64,000 nucleotides of DNA, from the NCBI GenBank assembly GCA_002507425.1, contig DAZU01000067.1, positions 6,908 to 70,907 of the forward strand, read 5' to 3'. This DNA is from Euryarchaeota archaeon UBA53. Lineage in GTDB: Archaea; Thermoplasmatota; Poseidoniia; Poseidoniales; Poseidoniaceae. The stretch's first letter is position 1. Each line of letters begins with the position of its first letter. The position numbers were made by a program, and so were the translations under genes. Positions 53,298-64,000 of this stretch are shown here, one piece after another. Below the pieces are notes generated by a model that was not told the origin of the DNA, did not search any database, and saw nothing but the letters and a program-made list of their open reading frames with translations.

Positions 53298-55037
53298 TCA
53301 ATTTAAGCCGTCTCTAATCCAGTTGATAATCTGGTTATATTTGGAGTCAGTATTGTAAGGCAAATGGTGATCAGCAGTTTGGCTATGAACATCCAAAGAG
53401 TTCGAAAACTTCTGAGCCAAAGCAGGCGCAAGGTCTTTGAAATTAACGTCATTTTCTCCTGAAAATACCATCGCTGGAACAGTGAAAGGTGCGACTTCGT
53501 TAATTGTGTCAATAAGCCCTTCGTGAGTTGTAGGAAGGTATCCATTATACATCATAACTCGATTGAAAGTGTTGTCTGTATTAGCAAGATATACCGGTAT
53601 CATTGCAGCACCTTGAGAATAGCCCAATATTGCATAGAAAGGCCCTTGTTCTTCGACTATTTGGTCCAAATAACTGATTGACCTATCTGCCCAGTTTCTG
53701 TCTGTTGTTGGCTCTCCTTTACCTCCAGGTGGGTCTTTAATCCAGACATTGTTGCTTTCAGGTGTGCTTGCAAATACGAATTCAAACTCGCTCAAAGTAT
53801 TCATCAAGTGTTGCATACCTTGTTGGTTCCTAAGGCCGTTTGCAGTTTCGCCTCCTCCGTGGAGTGCTAGAATCTTCAACGGCTGCTGAGGACCTATTTG
53901 GGAATCAGAGCATCCTACTGCATTTACCTGTTCACCGATAGGGGTCTCAGGACATTCATCCAAATTATTTGAAACTCCATCACTATCGTCGTCTTTTTGC
54001 GACTCTGCGCACCCTTGTGTATCAATGGCTTCGTTTTCGGGGGTGTTAGGGCATAGGTCTAAATCGTTAGTTAATCCATCATTATCATCGTCTTTTTGAG
54101 ATTCAGAACATCCGTTATTATCAACAGACTTTCCTAGTTGGGTCATCGGACAAATATCCATGTCATTCATTATTCCATCATCGTCGTCGTCGGTTTCAGA
54201 ATCCGAACACCCAGTTGAATACACTGGTTCTCCCTCTGGTGTGGAAGGGCAATCATCGACATCGTCCAGCACAGCATCACCATCCAGGTCTCCAACTGGC
54301 TCTGGTGGCATTGGTAGCGTGACATCCACCGAGACTTCAGATATAGTAAACATACCGCAGGTTACGAAAAGTAAGCCATCAGTGTTATGTGTTGATGTGT
54401 CGATTGTCAATGCATACAGTCCTATCGAACTGATATCTTCTGCTGTGACAAACATTGCTGGATTTTGTCCATCGGGGCGATATTCAAGATTACAGGTCTG
54501 AGGATAATTATGTAAAATTACGCCTCTTAAAGTTCCAATACTTTCATTCTGTGCAGGCTCTTCCCATGTGAACGTTATGTTAGCTTCTGGCTCGACTGGC
54601 TTGACGATTTCTATTGAGGATGTAACTGAGTTACTTTGACTTCCTAATTCATCATATGCCTTAGCATCGATAATCCAAATTCCCGGATCTGATAGAGGAG
54701 TTTCTATGGTCCACAATCCTGAATTATCAAGGGAAATATTGTATGAGATTACAGGATTGATTTGATCATCTAAAATATTTATGAAAACATTAGAAGATTC
54801 AAGGTTTTCATCATATACGAATCCTTCTATTGTTGCGTTATTACCATTCCATAAGTGTTTGAATGAATCACTTAAAACGAGCTTTGGAGGATTGTTTTCA
54901 TCTTCTTTTTCGACTATTTCTTGTATGGGTTCCTCATTATCCGTATTATCAGATTCAGTTAGAACAAATACGGTTGCTCCGGAACCTGCCATCAGAAAAA
55001 CGACAAATAGACTTAGACCCAATGTCCTGCCATCCAT
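53298..55037 (-). CDS. Secreted protein joining calcium-binding TSP3-type repeats to an FSH-like serine hydrolase
   Basis: 579 residues. Signal-anchor (about 7-27), Ig-like region (about 50-230), four to five Asp-rich thrombospondin type 3-like repeats (DDDDDGIMNDMDICP, DDDNDGLTNDLDLCP, DDDSDGVSNNLDECP, each with a Cys near its end), then a C-terminal alpha/beta hydrolase (about 375-579). The hydrolase starts LKILALHGGGETANGL, has nucleophile GYSQGAA, an acid in FSGENDVNF and His in TADHHLP, as in FSH1/carboxylesterase-like enzymes. It would cleave esters outside the cell. The repeats span about 53900-54300 on the plus-strand coordinates. Confidence 0.82.
   Translation of the reverse strand: MDGRTLGLSLFVVFLMAGSGATVFVLTESDNTDNEEPIQEIVEKEDENNPPKLVLSDSFKHLWNGNNATIEGFVYDENLESSNVFINILDDQINPVISYNISLDNSGLWTIETPLSDPGIWIIDAKAYDELGSQSNSVTSSIEIVKPVEPEANITFTWEEPAQNESIGTLRGVILHNYPQTCNLEYRPDGQNPAMFVTAEDISSIGLYALTIDTSTHNTDGLLFVTCGMFTISEVSVDVTLPMPPEPVGDLDGDAVLDDVDDCPSTPEGEPVYSTGCSDSETDDDDDGIMNDMDICPMTQLGKSVDNNGCSESQKDDDNDGLTNDLDLCPNTPENEAIDTQGCAESQKDDDSDGVSNNLDECPETPIGEQVNAVGCSDSQIGPQQPLKILALHGGGETANGLRNQQGMQHLMNTLSEFEFVFASTPESNNVWIKDPPGGKGEPTTDRNWADRSISYLDQIVEEQGPFYAILGYSQGAAMIPVYLANTDNTFNRVMMYNGYLPTTHEGLIDTINEVAPFTVPAMVFSGENDVNFKDLAPALAQKFSNSLDVHSQTADHHLPYNTDSKYNQIINWIRDGLN
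53900..54300 (-). repeat. Thrombospondin type 3-like calcium-binding repeats
   Basis: Four imperfect units of 36-39 residues: DxDxDGxxNxxDxCPxTPxGxxVxxxGCxxS. The Asp and Cys positions are the strongest conserved feature. They probably bind calcium and stiffen the linker between the surface and the hydrolase. Confidence 0.8.
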
Positions 55038-55214
55038 GCCCCCTAGGAAATTATCAAATGTTATAATCGTAATTGAGAGATGATTTAGAAATTAGAAATG
55101 ATTTGCGAGACATTTGCTACCTCGAATATCATTCCATATGTGGTTTTATTTTATAGGATGGTTCAGCTTGAAGTATTATAACAGGTGATTTAGATATTTG
55201 ACAGAAATGAGTTT

Positions 55215-57116
55215 TTGGAAGAGTTTTCTCACTTAGAAATTCCAATAGTTCATTCACTAGTAGTTCGGTTTTTTACAGAATCAAACAATATATCTGATTC
55301 AAATTTCTCAAAAAATGAATTCTTGAAAGGGATAATTGAAAAAACAACGAATCAATTTGAATCTATGTGTTCTCCTGGTATTGAATTTTCATTTCCTGAT
55401 ATTGGGAATAATATGCAGATAGAGGATGTGGAAGCAATTTTTGAATCACTTATCGATTCAGACAGGAAAAAAAAGCAAGGTGTTGTATACACTCCGGACT
55501 ACATAATTGACTACCTAATATCTGAATCGTTGAATATGAGCACTAAGCACCCAAAAGATTTGACTATCTGTGACCCAGCATGCGGAAGTGGGGGTTTCTT
55601 GGTAGGAGCCTGCGGTATCTTACTTAAGCAAGGTATAGATGTCAAACATTTTATTGACAATCAAATAATCGGTTTTGACATAAGTGAAGAATCGGTTGAA
55701 TTTGCTAAATCTCATGTGTTACTCTACCTTTTGAATCGTGGGTATGATGTTTCGGATATTGAACCGCAAATATTTGCCATGGACACGCTCTTAGAAAATC
55801 CTGAACAACTTTGGGAGAGGATTGGAAATGAGGAAGGCTTCGATATTGTTGCTACAAACCCTCCATATGTCAAATTGCAAAATTTGTCCACAGTTTACCG
55901 AGAGGAGCTCCGACACAAATACAAAGACTTCACAACTGGAAATTACAGTCTTGCAATGCTATATTTTGTAGCATGCCACAGAATGATAAACCCCTTAGGA
56001 GTTACCGCTTTCATTACACAGAACAACGTATTTACTTCTAATTCAGCAACAAAAATTAGGCAATATGCAAAGGAAACAAAGTGTATCAGAAGAGTGGTAA
56101 ATTTCTCGCACCACCTAATTTTTGATGGTATTCTTGCCTACACATGTTTGATTTTCCAAGATAATGACTTGTTAAAGAACACGTTCGAATTCAAAGATAT
56201 GTACAAGGGTATCAATACTAGCTCCTTGCCTTTTGTCGGTTTTTCAGATATACCATATTCTAGCCTTGGTTCAAAAAAATGGAGGTTAGCCGAAAATCCA
56301 CACAGATTGAATATTTCTAAAATCGAAAATACAGGTGTGTGCCTTGGAGAATTATGTGAAATCAAGGTCGGATTCGCGACATTGAGAGACAAAGTATTCC
56401 AATCTAAAATGAAAAGAGGAAAATGGTTTGCAAAGACGCTTAACGGGGAAGATGTTGAGATCGAAAGTAATTTGATAAAATCAGCCATCAAGATTTCAGA
56501 AATTACTGATGACCTAGACTTGTCGGAAAACAAGAGAGGGATAATTTTCCCTTACAAACAGGTTGATGGGTTTTACAAATTGATTAATGAAGATGAAATA
56601 AAATCAAAATCGCCAAGAACTTTCAAACATTTATTTGCCTGCAAAACAGAACTTGCCAAAAGAGATGCAGGGAATCGAGCGAAACAAGAGAAGTATGGGG
56701 CTTGGTATGCTTGGGGTCGAAAACAAGGTATCTACTCTAAAGGTCCAAAATTGCTCACAAAGACATTCGATAAGAAACCCAATTTTAGAATAGATCCCTC
56801 TGATAGTTTATTTTCAAACGGTTATGCAATCATGCCTCAAAAGCCAATTAAAAGTGGTGTTGAGATTCCTTTAATCACCTTGCAAAGAATACTCAATAGT
56901 AGGTTTATGCATTACTATGCCAAACTAACATCATTCCAGATTAGCGGGGATTATCAGTGTTATCAAAAGAATTTTATTGAATCTTTTGGAATTCCTGTTT
57001 TAGATATTAAGGACTACAAATTTATCGAGACATGCACAGATACTGAACTGGAACATCTTTTATCAAAGTCATATGATATTTCATTAAAGCATATCGATGA
57101 ATACTTTGAGTATTAG
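55215..57116 (+). CDS. N6-adenine DNA methyltransferase, TaqI/Eco57I-like, solitary
   Basis: 633 residues. SAM motif is CDPACGSGGFLVGA (about 116-129) and the catalytic NPPY motif is NPPYVKLQ, preceded by the KKQGVVYTPDYIIDYL block of type IIG-like and type I enzymes. A C-terminal specificity domain (about 380-630) ends with RILNSRFMHYYAKL and SGDYQCYQKNFIESFGIP. No nuclease motif and no restriction gene nearby, so it may be an orphan modification enzyme. The TTG at 55215 is the first ordinary start; ATA at 55194, 5 bases after GGTGA, would add FDRNEF upstream. Confidence 0.88.
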   Translation: MEEFSHLEIPIVHSLVVRFFTESNNISDSNFSKNEFLKGIIEKTTNQFESMCSPGIEFSFPDIGNNMQIEDVEAIFESLIDSDRKKKQGVVYTPDYIIDYLISESLNMSTKHPKDLTICDPACGSGGFLVGACGILLKQGIDVKHFIDNQIIGFDISEESVEFAKSHVLLYLLNRGYDVSDIEPQIFAMDTLLENPEQLWERIGNEEGFDIVATNPPYVKLQNLSTVYREELRHKYKDFTTGNYSLAMLYFVACHRMINPLGVTAFITQNNVFTSNSATKIRQYAKETKCIRRVVNFSHHLIFDGILAYTCLIFQDNDLLKNTFEFKDMYKGINTSSLPFVGFSDIPYSSLGSKKWRLAENPHRLNISKIENTGVCLGELCEIKVGFATLRDKVFQSKMKRGKWFAKTLNGEDVEIESNLIKSAIKISEITDDLDLSENKRGIIFPYKQVDGFYKLINEDEIKSKSPRTFKHLFACKTELAKRDAGNRAKQEKYGAWYAWGRKQGIYSKGPKLLTKTFDKKPNFRIDPSDSLFSNGYAIMPQKPIKSGVEIPLITLQRILNSRFMHYYAKLTSFQISGDYQCYQKNFIESFGIPVLDIKDYKFIETCTDTELEHLLSKSYDISLKHIDEYFEY

Positions 57117-57180
57117 TAGTAACGCTTGTAATCTTGCGTGTATGGAAACTATTCATTATCAATTAATTTTTGGGGAGTGT

Positions 57181-58872
57181 ATGGCTGAATTCATAAGGTT
57201 CGACTTCCCTATACCTAACGATGAAAAAGTCCATAAAATTTGGAACGAAATATCTACGCTAAGGCATGATGTTTACGCAGAAGAGTTACAGCAATATTAT
57301 ACAAATGACGAAGGTAAGCTAGAAGATCCAGGGAAACATTTTGTAGTATGTTTAGAGGATGACGAGTTCGTAGGTTACGTTAGCTTGAATCCTCCAAATA
57401 AACAACCATTCAGGTTAACAAAGTATTTTTCGACAGAAATGTTGCACAAAACGGTTTTTGCATCATGCTATGATTTAGAGTCGACATTTGAGGTAAGAGG
57501 GCTTACCGTTTCACAAAAATATCGAGGTCAGAATTATTCAACAAGTTTAATGCGCCATGCTTTGGAATTTGTTGTGGAGCATGGCGGCACCGACATAGTC
57601 GCTATGGGACATTCAGACGTAACAAATATGTATGCGAGAAACGGAATGAAAATCTTCGAGGAAATTGGTGTCAAACATGGTAAGATTGTGTATTACCCAA
57701 TGCATTTGAATGTCAGTAAAACATTGACACAGTTTGCTGCCAAAATTCAAGAAAACAAAGACATTGAAACCAGCGACGATACATGCTATCACGGAGGTCA
57801 GTCATGGGATACTTCTGGCTTTGATTTTAATATTCGTGATTCCTTGATAGTTGCTGATGTTTTGGACAGTCCATTTCCACCGTGCCCCGAAGCCCTGCAA
57901 GTAATCAGGTCCCAACTTGCAAGATGTTGTCAGGAATCACCTCCTACACAGTGTGAAGAATTAATAGAAACAATAGCCGAAATTAGAGATATTCCTAGCA
58001 GAAATGTAGCAGTTTCTTCAGGATCTTCATCACTAATGTTTACTCTACTTCCTCAGTTACTAAATAGGAATTCCAGTGTGATGATACTATCACCAATGTA
58101 TGGTGAATATAGCCATATACTTCACCATGTAATAGGATGTAGTGTCACGTATTTTGTTCTTGAGGATGACAATGGATTCAAGATAAATCCTCAAGACTTG
58201 ATATCACAAGCGATTGAGCATGACGCGGTTATTTTTGTGAACCCCAATAGCCCAACAGGCGTATATTGTGAAGAAATGTCAGATATTGTGCAAAAAATTG
58301 CGAAATCAAAAAATTCAAAATCAAATTGTAAGATGATATGGGTTGATGAGACCTACATCAACTATCTTCCAAATGCAGAATCTCTTGAGCGATTGTGCTC
58401 ATCAGTTCCAGAATTAATAATTTGTAAAAGTATGAGTAAGTGTTACGCATTATCTGGACTCAGGGTCGCATATGCTGTTACTAAAGAAATGCCAAAACTC
58501 AAGAAATTCATTCCTCCTTGGGCTGTTAGTCTGCCCGGGCAACTTGCAGCAGTCGCAGCTTTACGCAATGAACCATATTATCTGAATCAGTATGAAATAA
58601 TTCACGAAGAGCGGGAAAAAATGCACACTTCACTTGAATCACTCGGTTTTAGAGTATTTACAGGAGTTGCAAATTATCTTCTAACCTATCTTCCTGAAAA
58701 ATCTGGTTTTTCATCTTCTCAATTTATTGAAACTTGTAAATCACATGGACTATTTGTTAGAGACGCACAAAACATGGGTCTTGAATTACCAAGTAATGCT
58801 GTAAGGTTTGCAGTTAGATCTCCAATAGAAAATAAGGCTATGTTAGAAATCATCGGCTCTATAATAAGTTAA
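57181..58872 (+). CDS. GNAT acetyltransferase fused to PLP-dependent class I/II aminotransferase
   Basis: 563 residues from ATG 57181 (GGGGAG 3 bases upstream); ATG 57097 would overlap the methyltransferase end. Residues 1-180 form a GNAT domain with RGLTVSQKYRGQNYSTSLMRHAL as its acetyl-CoA loop and CGxHxxV-like VAMGHSDVTNMYARNGMKIF. Residues 215-563 resemble HisC/CobD aminotransferases: VSSGSSSLMFTLL, NPNSPTGVY, DETYINY and PLP-lysine SMSKCYALSGLRVAY, plus a terminal arginine in VRFAVRSP. The two halves may act in sequence, for example transamination and acylation of an amino acid-like product. Substrate unknown. It follows the methyltransferase on the same strand. Confidence 0.8.
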   Translation: MAEFIRFDFPIPNDEKVHKIWNEISTLRHDVYAEELQQYYTNDEGKLEDPGKHFVVCLEDDEFVGYVSLNPPNKQPFRLTKYFSTEMLHKTVFASCYDLESTFEVRGLTVSQKYRGQNYSTSLMRHALEFVVEHGGTDIVAMGHSDVTNMYARNGMKIFEEIGVKHGKIVYYPMHLNVSKTLTQFAAKIQENKDIETSDDTCYHGGQSWDTSGFDFNIRDSLIVADVLDSPFPPCPEALQVIRSQLARCCQESPPTQCEELIETIAEIRDIPSRNVAVSSGSSSLMFTLLPQLLNRNSSVMILSPMYGEYSHILHHVIGCSVTYFVLEDDNGFKINPQDLISQAIEHDAVIFVNPNSPTGVYCEEMSDIVQKIAKSKNSKSNCKMIWVDETYINYLPNAESLERLCSSVPELIICKSMSKCYALSGLRVAYAVTKEMPKLKKFIPPWAVSLPGQLAAVAALRNEPYYLNQYEIIHEEREKMHTSLESLGFRVFTGVANYLLTYLPEKSGFSSSQFIETCKSHGLFVRDAQNMGLELPSNAVRFAVRSPIENKAMLEIIGSIIS

Positions 58873-58909
58873 CTTAAACGGTAACCATTGGCTTATCCTA
58901 GAACTAATT

Positions 58910-60337
58910 TTACACATCGTTTGATTGATAGTTCAACTCCAAATGAGTAATTCTGCTTTCATTCAATCCTAATGTTCTTGCTTGTATTTGGAGCATTTTT
59001 CTCTCCTCTTGAGTGATGATACCATCTTCCATTGCAATAGCAAATACTTCGAGATAAGTCTGCTCTGACTTGGTATGCGACTCAGGCATAATCGAAAAGG
59101 AAATTTTTGAGAATGTGGCAAAAATAGGTTTCCGGAGGAAAAGAATGGTCATTCCTATCAAAACGCCTCCTATCCATCCCATGCCTGCAATACTTTCCAT
59201 TAATTCAGTTGCAATCAAAAAAGCAACTGTTCCAAGACCTGCGAAAAGTGCTCCTGAAAACGTCTTTCGCAATCGTTCGTCAATTCCAAGTACTTCGTGC
59301 TTCATGACTGCATAGGTGAATACAATACCCTCAAACAATCCTGCAAGAACCATACCTCCGATAATAAATGGAGTAGTAAATCCAGTGAGAACGGCCCATA
59401 TTGGAACTTCTCCTTCGTTGACAAACTTATCGACATCAAACAAATCAGGATTGAACCAACTCAATTCAGGGCCTGTGACTGGGGAGAGGACGAAGAAAAT
59501 AATCAAACACATTAAAGAAAGGGATTGGAAAATTGTTTTGCCAATAAAGCCAAGCCGAACTGCGCGAATCTCGTTTCGTTCTGATTCAGAACCTGTATTG
59601 AAAATTTCTTTAGTTGTGCGGGTTATTACCACAGCAGTCGTGAATGCTGCAACAAGTGGTAGAATAAAGATGATTTGTGCTAAAGGAGAAATCAACGTGA
59701 TCGTCCACATCATCGGATAAAGTTCAGAATAGGATTCTGGACATATCGGATCAAAAGGAACGGTCCCGCCTGACGTTGTGCCCCCAATACCTGGACCTGC
59801 CTCTGGGCAATAAATCCAAATGCTTGGGGCGATACCGCCATATGGGAATCCTCCCATAGCGAAAGACGCAACAGCAAAAATGACAAAACTTAGGACTGGC
59901 ATAAGCAAGATTGCTCTTGTTTCGAAAAAGCGCATGATTCGTTGAGCAAATTTGTTCTTGATGTATAACAAAGGTGCACTTAGGTAGAGGAGTATCAACA
60001 TCACGCCAGAGGTGTAGAAAATCAACCGAATAAAATACAAGAATTGAACCTGCTCAAGATTGAAGGGATAGATGTAGAAAAAAGATCCTGTTAAGCAGCG
60101 TATTGATTCAGCGAAAAGCATCAATGCAATGAATCGATTCTTAGCATTTGATGGGTTTGCACGATATATGAGCACAGTGAGATACATGAGGGCTAAACCG
60201 CTGAGTATACAGAACAAAGATACCAATGTCCAGAAACCAAATGGTTGTCCATTTCCCATGTCAATGTTGGTTAGCAAACGCCAGTAATAATCTGATAAAT
60301 CACCGACATCTGACATATTTCGATGTAAAGTAATCAA
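58910..60337 (-). CDS. Multi-pass membrane protein with TerB-like C-terminus
   Basis: 475 residues with about ten hydrophobic segments: four in the first 130, one near 145-165, then near 212-232, 255-285, 310-335, 350-370 and 375-395. Loop 180-200 contains cysteines and glycines. The last 55 residues (FAIAMEDGIITQEERKMLQIQARTLGLNES) resemble a TerB or EF-hand-like helical domain facing the cytoplasm. The N-terminal part recalls 7TM sensor modules without a kinase. No catalytic residues seen; a membrane sensor or transporter regulator is the best guess. Confidence 0.6.
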   Translation of the reverse strand: MITLHRNMSDVGDLSDYYWRLLTNIDMGNGQPFGFWTLVSLFCILSGLALMYLTVLIYRANPSNAKNRFIALMLFAESIRCLTGSFFYIYPFNLEQVQFLYFIRLIFYTSGVMLILLYLSAPLLYIKNKFAQRIMRFFETRAILLMPVLSFVIFAVASFAMGGFPYGGIAPSIWIYCPEAGPGIGGTTSGGTVPFDPICPESYSELYPMMWTITLISPLAQIIFILPLVAAFTTAVVITRTTKEIFNTGSESERNEIRAVRLGFIGKTIFQSLSLMCLIIFFVLSPVTGPELSWFNPDLFDVDKFVNEGEVPIWAVLTGFTTPFIIGGMVLAGLFEGIVFTYAVMKHEVLGIDERLRKTFSGALFAGLGTVAFLIATELMESIAGMGWIGGVLIGMTILFLRKPIFATFSKISFSIMPESHTKSEQTYLEVFAIAMEDGIITQEERKMLQIQARTLGLNESRITHLELNYQSNDV

Positions 60338-60525
60338 TTATATATTTCATTCTAAGCAAATCTTGCAGGTGTTATGCAGGCCAACACACGCTGTTTATGC
60401 AATTGTATGTTGAGGAGTAGGTTTTTTTTAAACAAGTAATTCGTGGTCAGGACCCCAAAGAGAAATACGTCTCCATTCTGCCGTCATACATTAGTTTTAT
60501 TTCTATTGTTCAACTGGTTAGAACG

Positions 60526-61572
60526 ATGAAGAACCAGAAGTTGCTTTGTGTAGCAGTTTTGCTATTACTCACGTTTTCTGGTTGCATAAATCCTCAAAAT
60601 CAGGGACCTAATCTGGTTGGAGAGATTGAATTGCTCACCGAGTTCACGCATCCATGGAACGAAAGCGAGCAATGTTTGGAACACGAAGGGGACGAAAGGT
60701 GCTGGGTCAGCTACATACCATCAACCATCTCCGAAGAGGGCGAGGCTCCACTTCTATTGGACATACATGGCTACGGGTCAACGATGCACATACAGAAAAA
60801 TCACACAGGTCTAACAGAATTAGCGGACAATGTGGGAGCAATTATACTCTATCCGCAAGGAATTCATCGCGATGGTGACCCATCAATGGGAGGTGGATCC
60901 CCATCTTGGAATCAGGGTACTTGCTGTGCAGATGCAGCAGTTTTTGATATAGATGATTCAGGATTTTTGTCTGCGCTGATTGATTTGGCCATAGCTGAGT
61001 TGCCAGTTGATGAAACCAGAGTCTATGCTTCCGGTTGGTCAAACGGTTGCGGAATGGCCCAAAGACTTGCAATGGACTGGAGCCATCAAATAGCAGCTGT
61101 TGCCTGCACTTCTTTCTATTTGTTGTATGATCAGCAACCTGACTACATTGCAACTCCAATATTGGAAATGCATGGTATCTTTGATGAACATGCACTTTAT
61201 GCTAGCTCTGGAAGAAGCACAATATACAACCCAGAGATGCAAGAAGATACTGATTCTCTTACCACTGGAGCTGTTCAAAACTTAATGCGTTGGGCAGAAT
61301 ACAATGGTTGTGAAGGATCAATACCAGACATCAATATCCCTGGGCCTTTGATGACAACAACAGGCTTTTCAAATTGTGATAGTGGAGCAGAAGTTCATCT
61401 TATCACCGTTCATCAAGGCAATCACAACCTCTACGTGAATGACTGGGGCGAGCCAACCGCATGGCCGTATTATGTCCCTGGAAATCAAGGGCTTTACGAT
61501 ACGGGGCAAATTATGTGGGATTTCCTTAGTCGCTTTACAAACGAACCGAGCGCTAATGAATCCTTCATTTGA
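60526..61572 (+). CDS. Lipoprotein esterase, PHB depolymerase/feruloyl-esterase-like
   Basis: 348 residues. Lipobox LTFSGC at about residues 15-20 after a basic signal, so it is membrane-tethered and faces outward. Hydrolase motifs are LLLDIHGYGSTMH (oxyanion region), YASGWSNGCGMAQR with the nucleophile Ser, EMHGIFDEHA with the acid, and a C-terminal His in HQGNHNLYVND. LpqC-type enzymes cut esters of polyhydroxyalkanoate or hydroxycinnamate; the substrate here is open. Stands alone on the plus strand; its end is 24 bases from the convergent katG end. Confidence 0.85.
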   Translation: MKNQKLLCVAVLLLLTFSGCINPQNQGPNLVGEIELLTEFTHPWNESEQCLEHEGDERCWVSYIPSTISEEGEAPLLLDIHGYGSTMHIQKNHTGLTELADNVGAIILYPQGIHRDGDPSMGGGSPSWNQGTCCADAAVFDIDDSGFLSALIDLAIAELPVDETRVYASGWSNGCGMAQRLAMDWSHQIAAVACTSFYLLYDQQPDYIATPILEMHGIFDEHALYASSGRSTIYNPEMQEDTDSLTTGAVQNLMRWAEYNGCEGSIPDINIPGPLMTTTGFSNCDSGAEVHLITVHQGNHNLYVNDWGEPTAWPYYVPGNQGLYDTGQIMWDFLSRFTNEPSANESFI

Positions 61573-61596
61573 GGGATAACACAATCAAATATCGCA

Positions 61597-63768
<2,172 letters not shown>

Positions 63769-63789
63769 TTAATTCTGATTTTCAAATTA

Positions 63790-63866
63790 TACCGAAAAAA
63801 GTAACAGAAATGGGGCTCAGTGCCTTATTTTTAGGGTATACGAAAATTGGATTTTTTTACCGAAAA
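63790..63866. promoter_or_regulatory. Repeated TACCGAAAA motifs upstream of katG
   Basis: TACCGAAAA appears at 63790-63798 and 63858-63866, 68 bases apart, with a related TACGAAAA at 63839-63846, all in the 256 bases upstream of katG. They could be a regulator's sites; no known oxidative-stress operator is matched. Confidence 0.35.
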
Positions 63867-63966
63867 TAACCGGTTCTGGGGTCATTCCTATCATATGTTC
63901 ACGAATTTTGCGAAACGGATCCCACTCCGTATCACGCAACACGAATTGGAGAAATGAGTCGGGCAT
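63817..63966 (-). CDS. Possible small protein of 49 residues upstream of katG
   Basis: An open frame from ATG 63966 to TGA 63817 gives a 49-residue product beginning MPDSFLQFVLRDTEW with FRKIREHMIGMTPEP in the middle. Composition is protein-like but there is no recognised motif, and the same region carries the TACCGAAAA repeats, so it may instead be non-coding. It lies 72 bases before katG on the same strand. Confidence 0.25.
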   Translation of the reverse strand: MPDSFLQFVLRDTEWDPFRKIREHMIGMTPEPVIFGKKIQFSYTLKIRH

Positions 63967-64000
63967 AGTGTTAATCTCGCCTTGCGATGATTAAATTTTC

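Noticed and set aside
55215..60337. A complete restriction-modification, BREX or DISARM defence locus
   Set aside because: Only a methyltransferase is present; no nuclease, helicase, phosphatase or protease of such systems is found alongside.

Overview
The window reads as a chromosomal segment of an uncultivated aerobic euryarchaeote, most likely a marine Group II (Poseidoniales, Thermoplasmatota-side) lineage. The archaeal assignment rests on RpoK (Rpo6), ribosomal protein S6e, aIF2-gamma, Orc1/Cdc6, a nine-gene A-type ATP synthase operon, Dph2, PurP, a DHQ synthase II/ADH synthase shikimate route and DUF357. The narrower assignment is inference from gene mix, base composition (about 35-40% GC by eye in most genes), heme A biosynthesis and many large secreted or membrane-anchored proteins. 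No database search was possible.

Layout. 1-3318 (minus): archaeal-type shikimate operon (ADH synthase, DHQ synthase II, GHMP shikimate kinase, chorismate synthase cut by the window edge). 3354-7267: a bat-type HTH regulator divergent from an ABC ATPase/FtsX-like permease pair. 7336-11648: a membrane-anchored coiled-coil protein with two YfaP-like domains, PurP, tryptophan 2,3-dioxygenase and RpoK. 11726-14831: a membrane thioredoxin-like protein, heme A synthase and heme O synthase, and tRNA-Ser(GCU). 14881-21270: a giant surface protein, divergent from a membrane protein with a lamin-tail-like domain followed by three KaiC/FlaH-like genes, only the first with an intact Walker A. 21437-22177: a UbiE-like methyltransferase.

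22310-30804 is the A-ATP synthase operon in the order H-I-K-E-C-F-A-B-D, followed by a site-2-protease homologue that has lost its catalytic residues. 33272-36616: PanE-like reductase, L-aspartate oxidase and a small membrane protein with a cysteine-rich tail. 36753-42430: SMC-ScpA-ScpB, where ScpB has no ordinary start codon. 42431-46821: class II HMG-CoA reductase and, divergently, an AAA-like ATPase (Walker A Lys replaced by Arg), a beta-propeller protein and DUF357. 46841-51500 (minus): Fcf1-like PIN protein, aIF2-gamma, S6e, Orc1/Cdc6 and Dph2. 51586-53264: a GcvH-like protein without the expected lipoyl-lysine, divergent from an acyl-CoA dehydrogenase.

53298-63744 is more accessory: a secreted protein joining calcium-binding repeats to an alpha/beta hydrolase, a solitary N6-adenine DNA methyltransferase, a GNAT-aminotransferase fusion, a multi-pass membrane protein with a TerB-like tail, a lipoprotein esterase, and a catalase-peroxidase whose GC content (about 50% in a sampled line) suggests lateral acquisition. 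I see no CRISPR array, insertion sequence, integrase or rRNA, and no gene-free stretch longer than 300 bases. The best candidates for undescribed biology are the KaiC-like triad with its membrane partner, the pseudo-site-2 protease after the ATP synthase operon, the GNAT-aminotransferase fusion, and the AAA/propeller/DUF357 operon.
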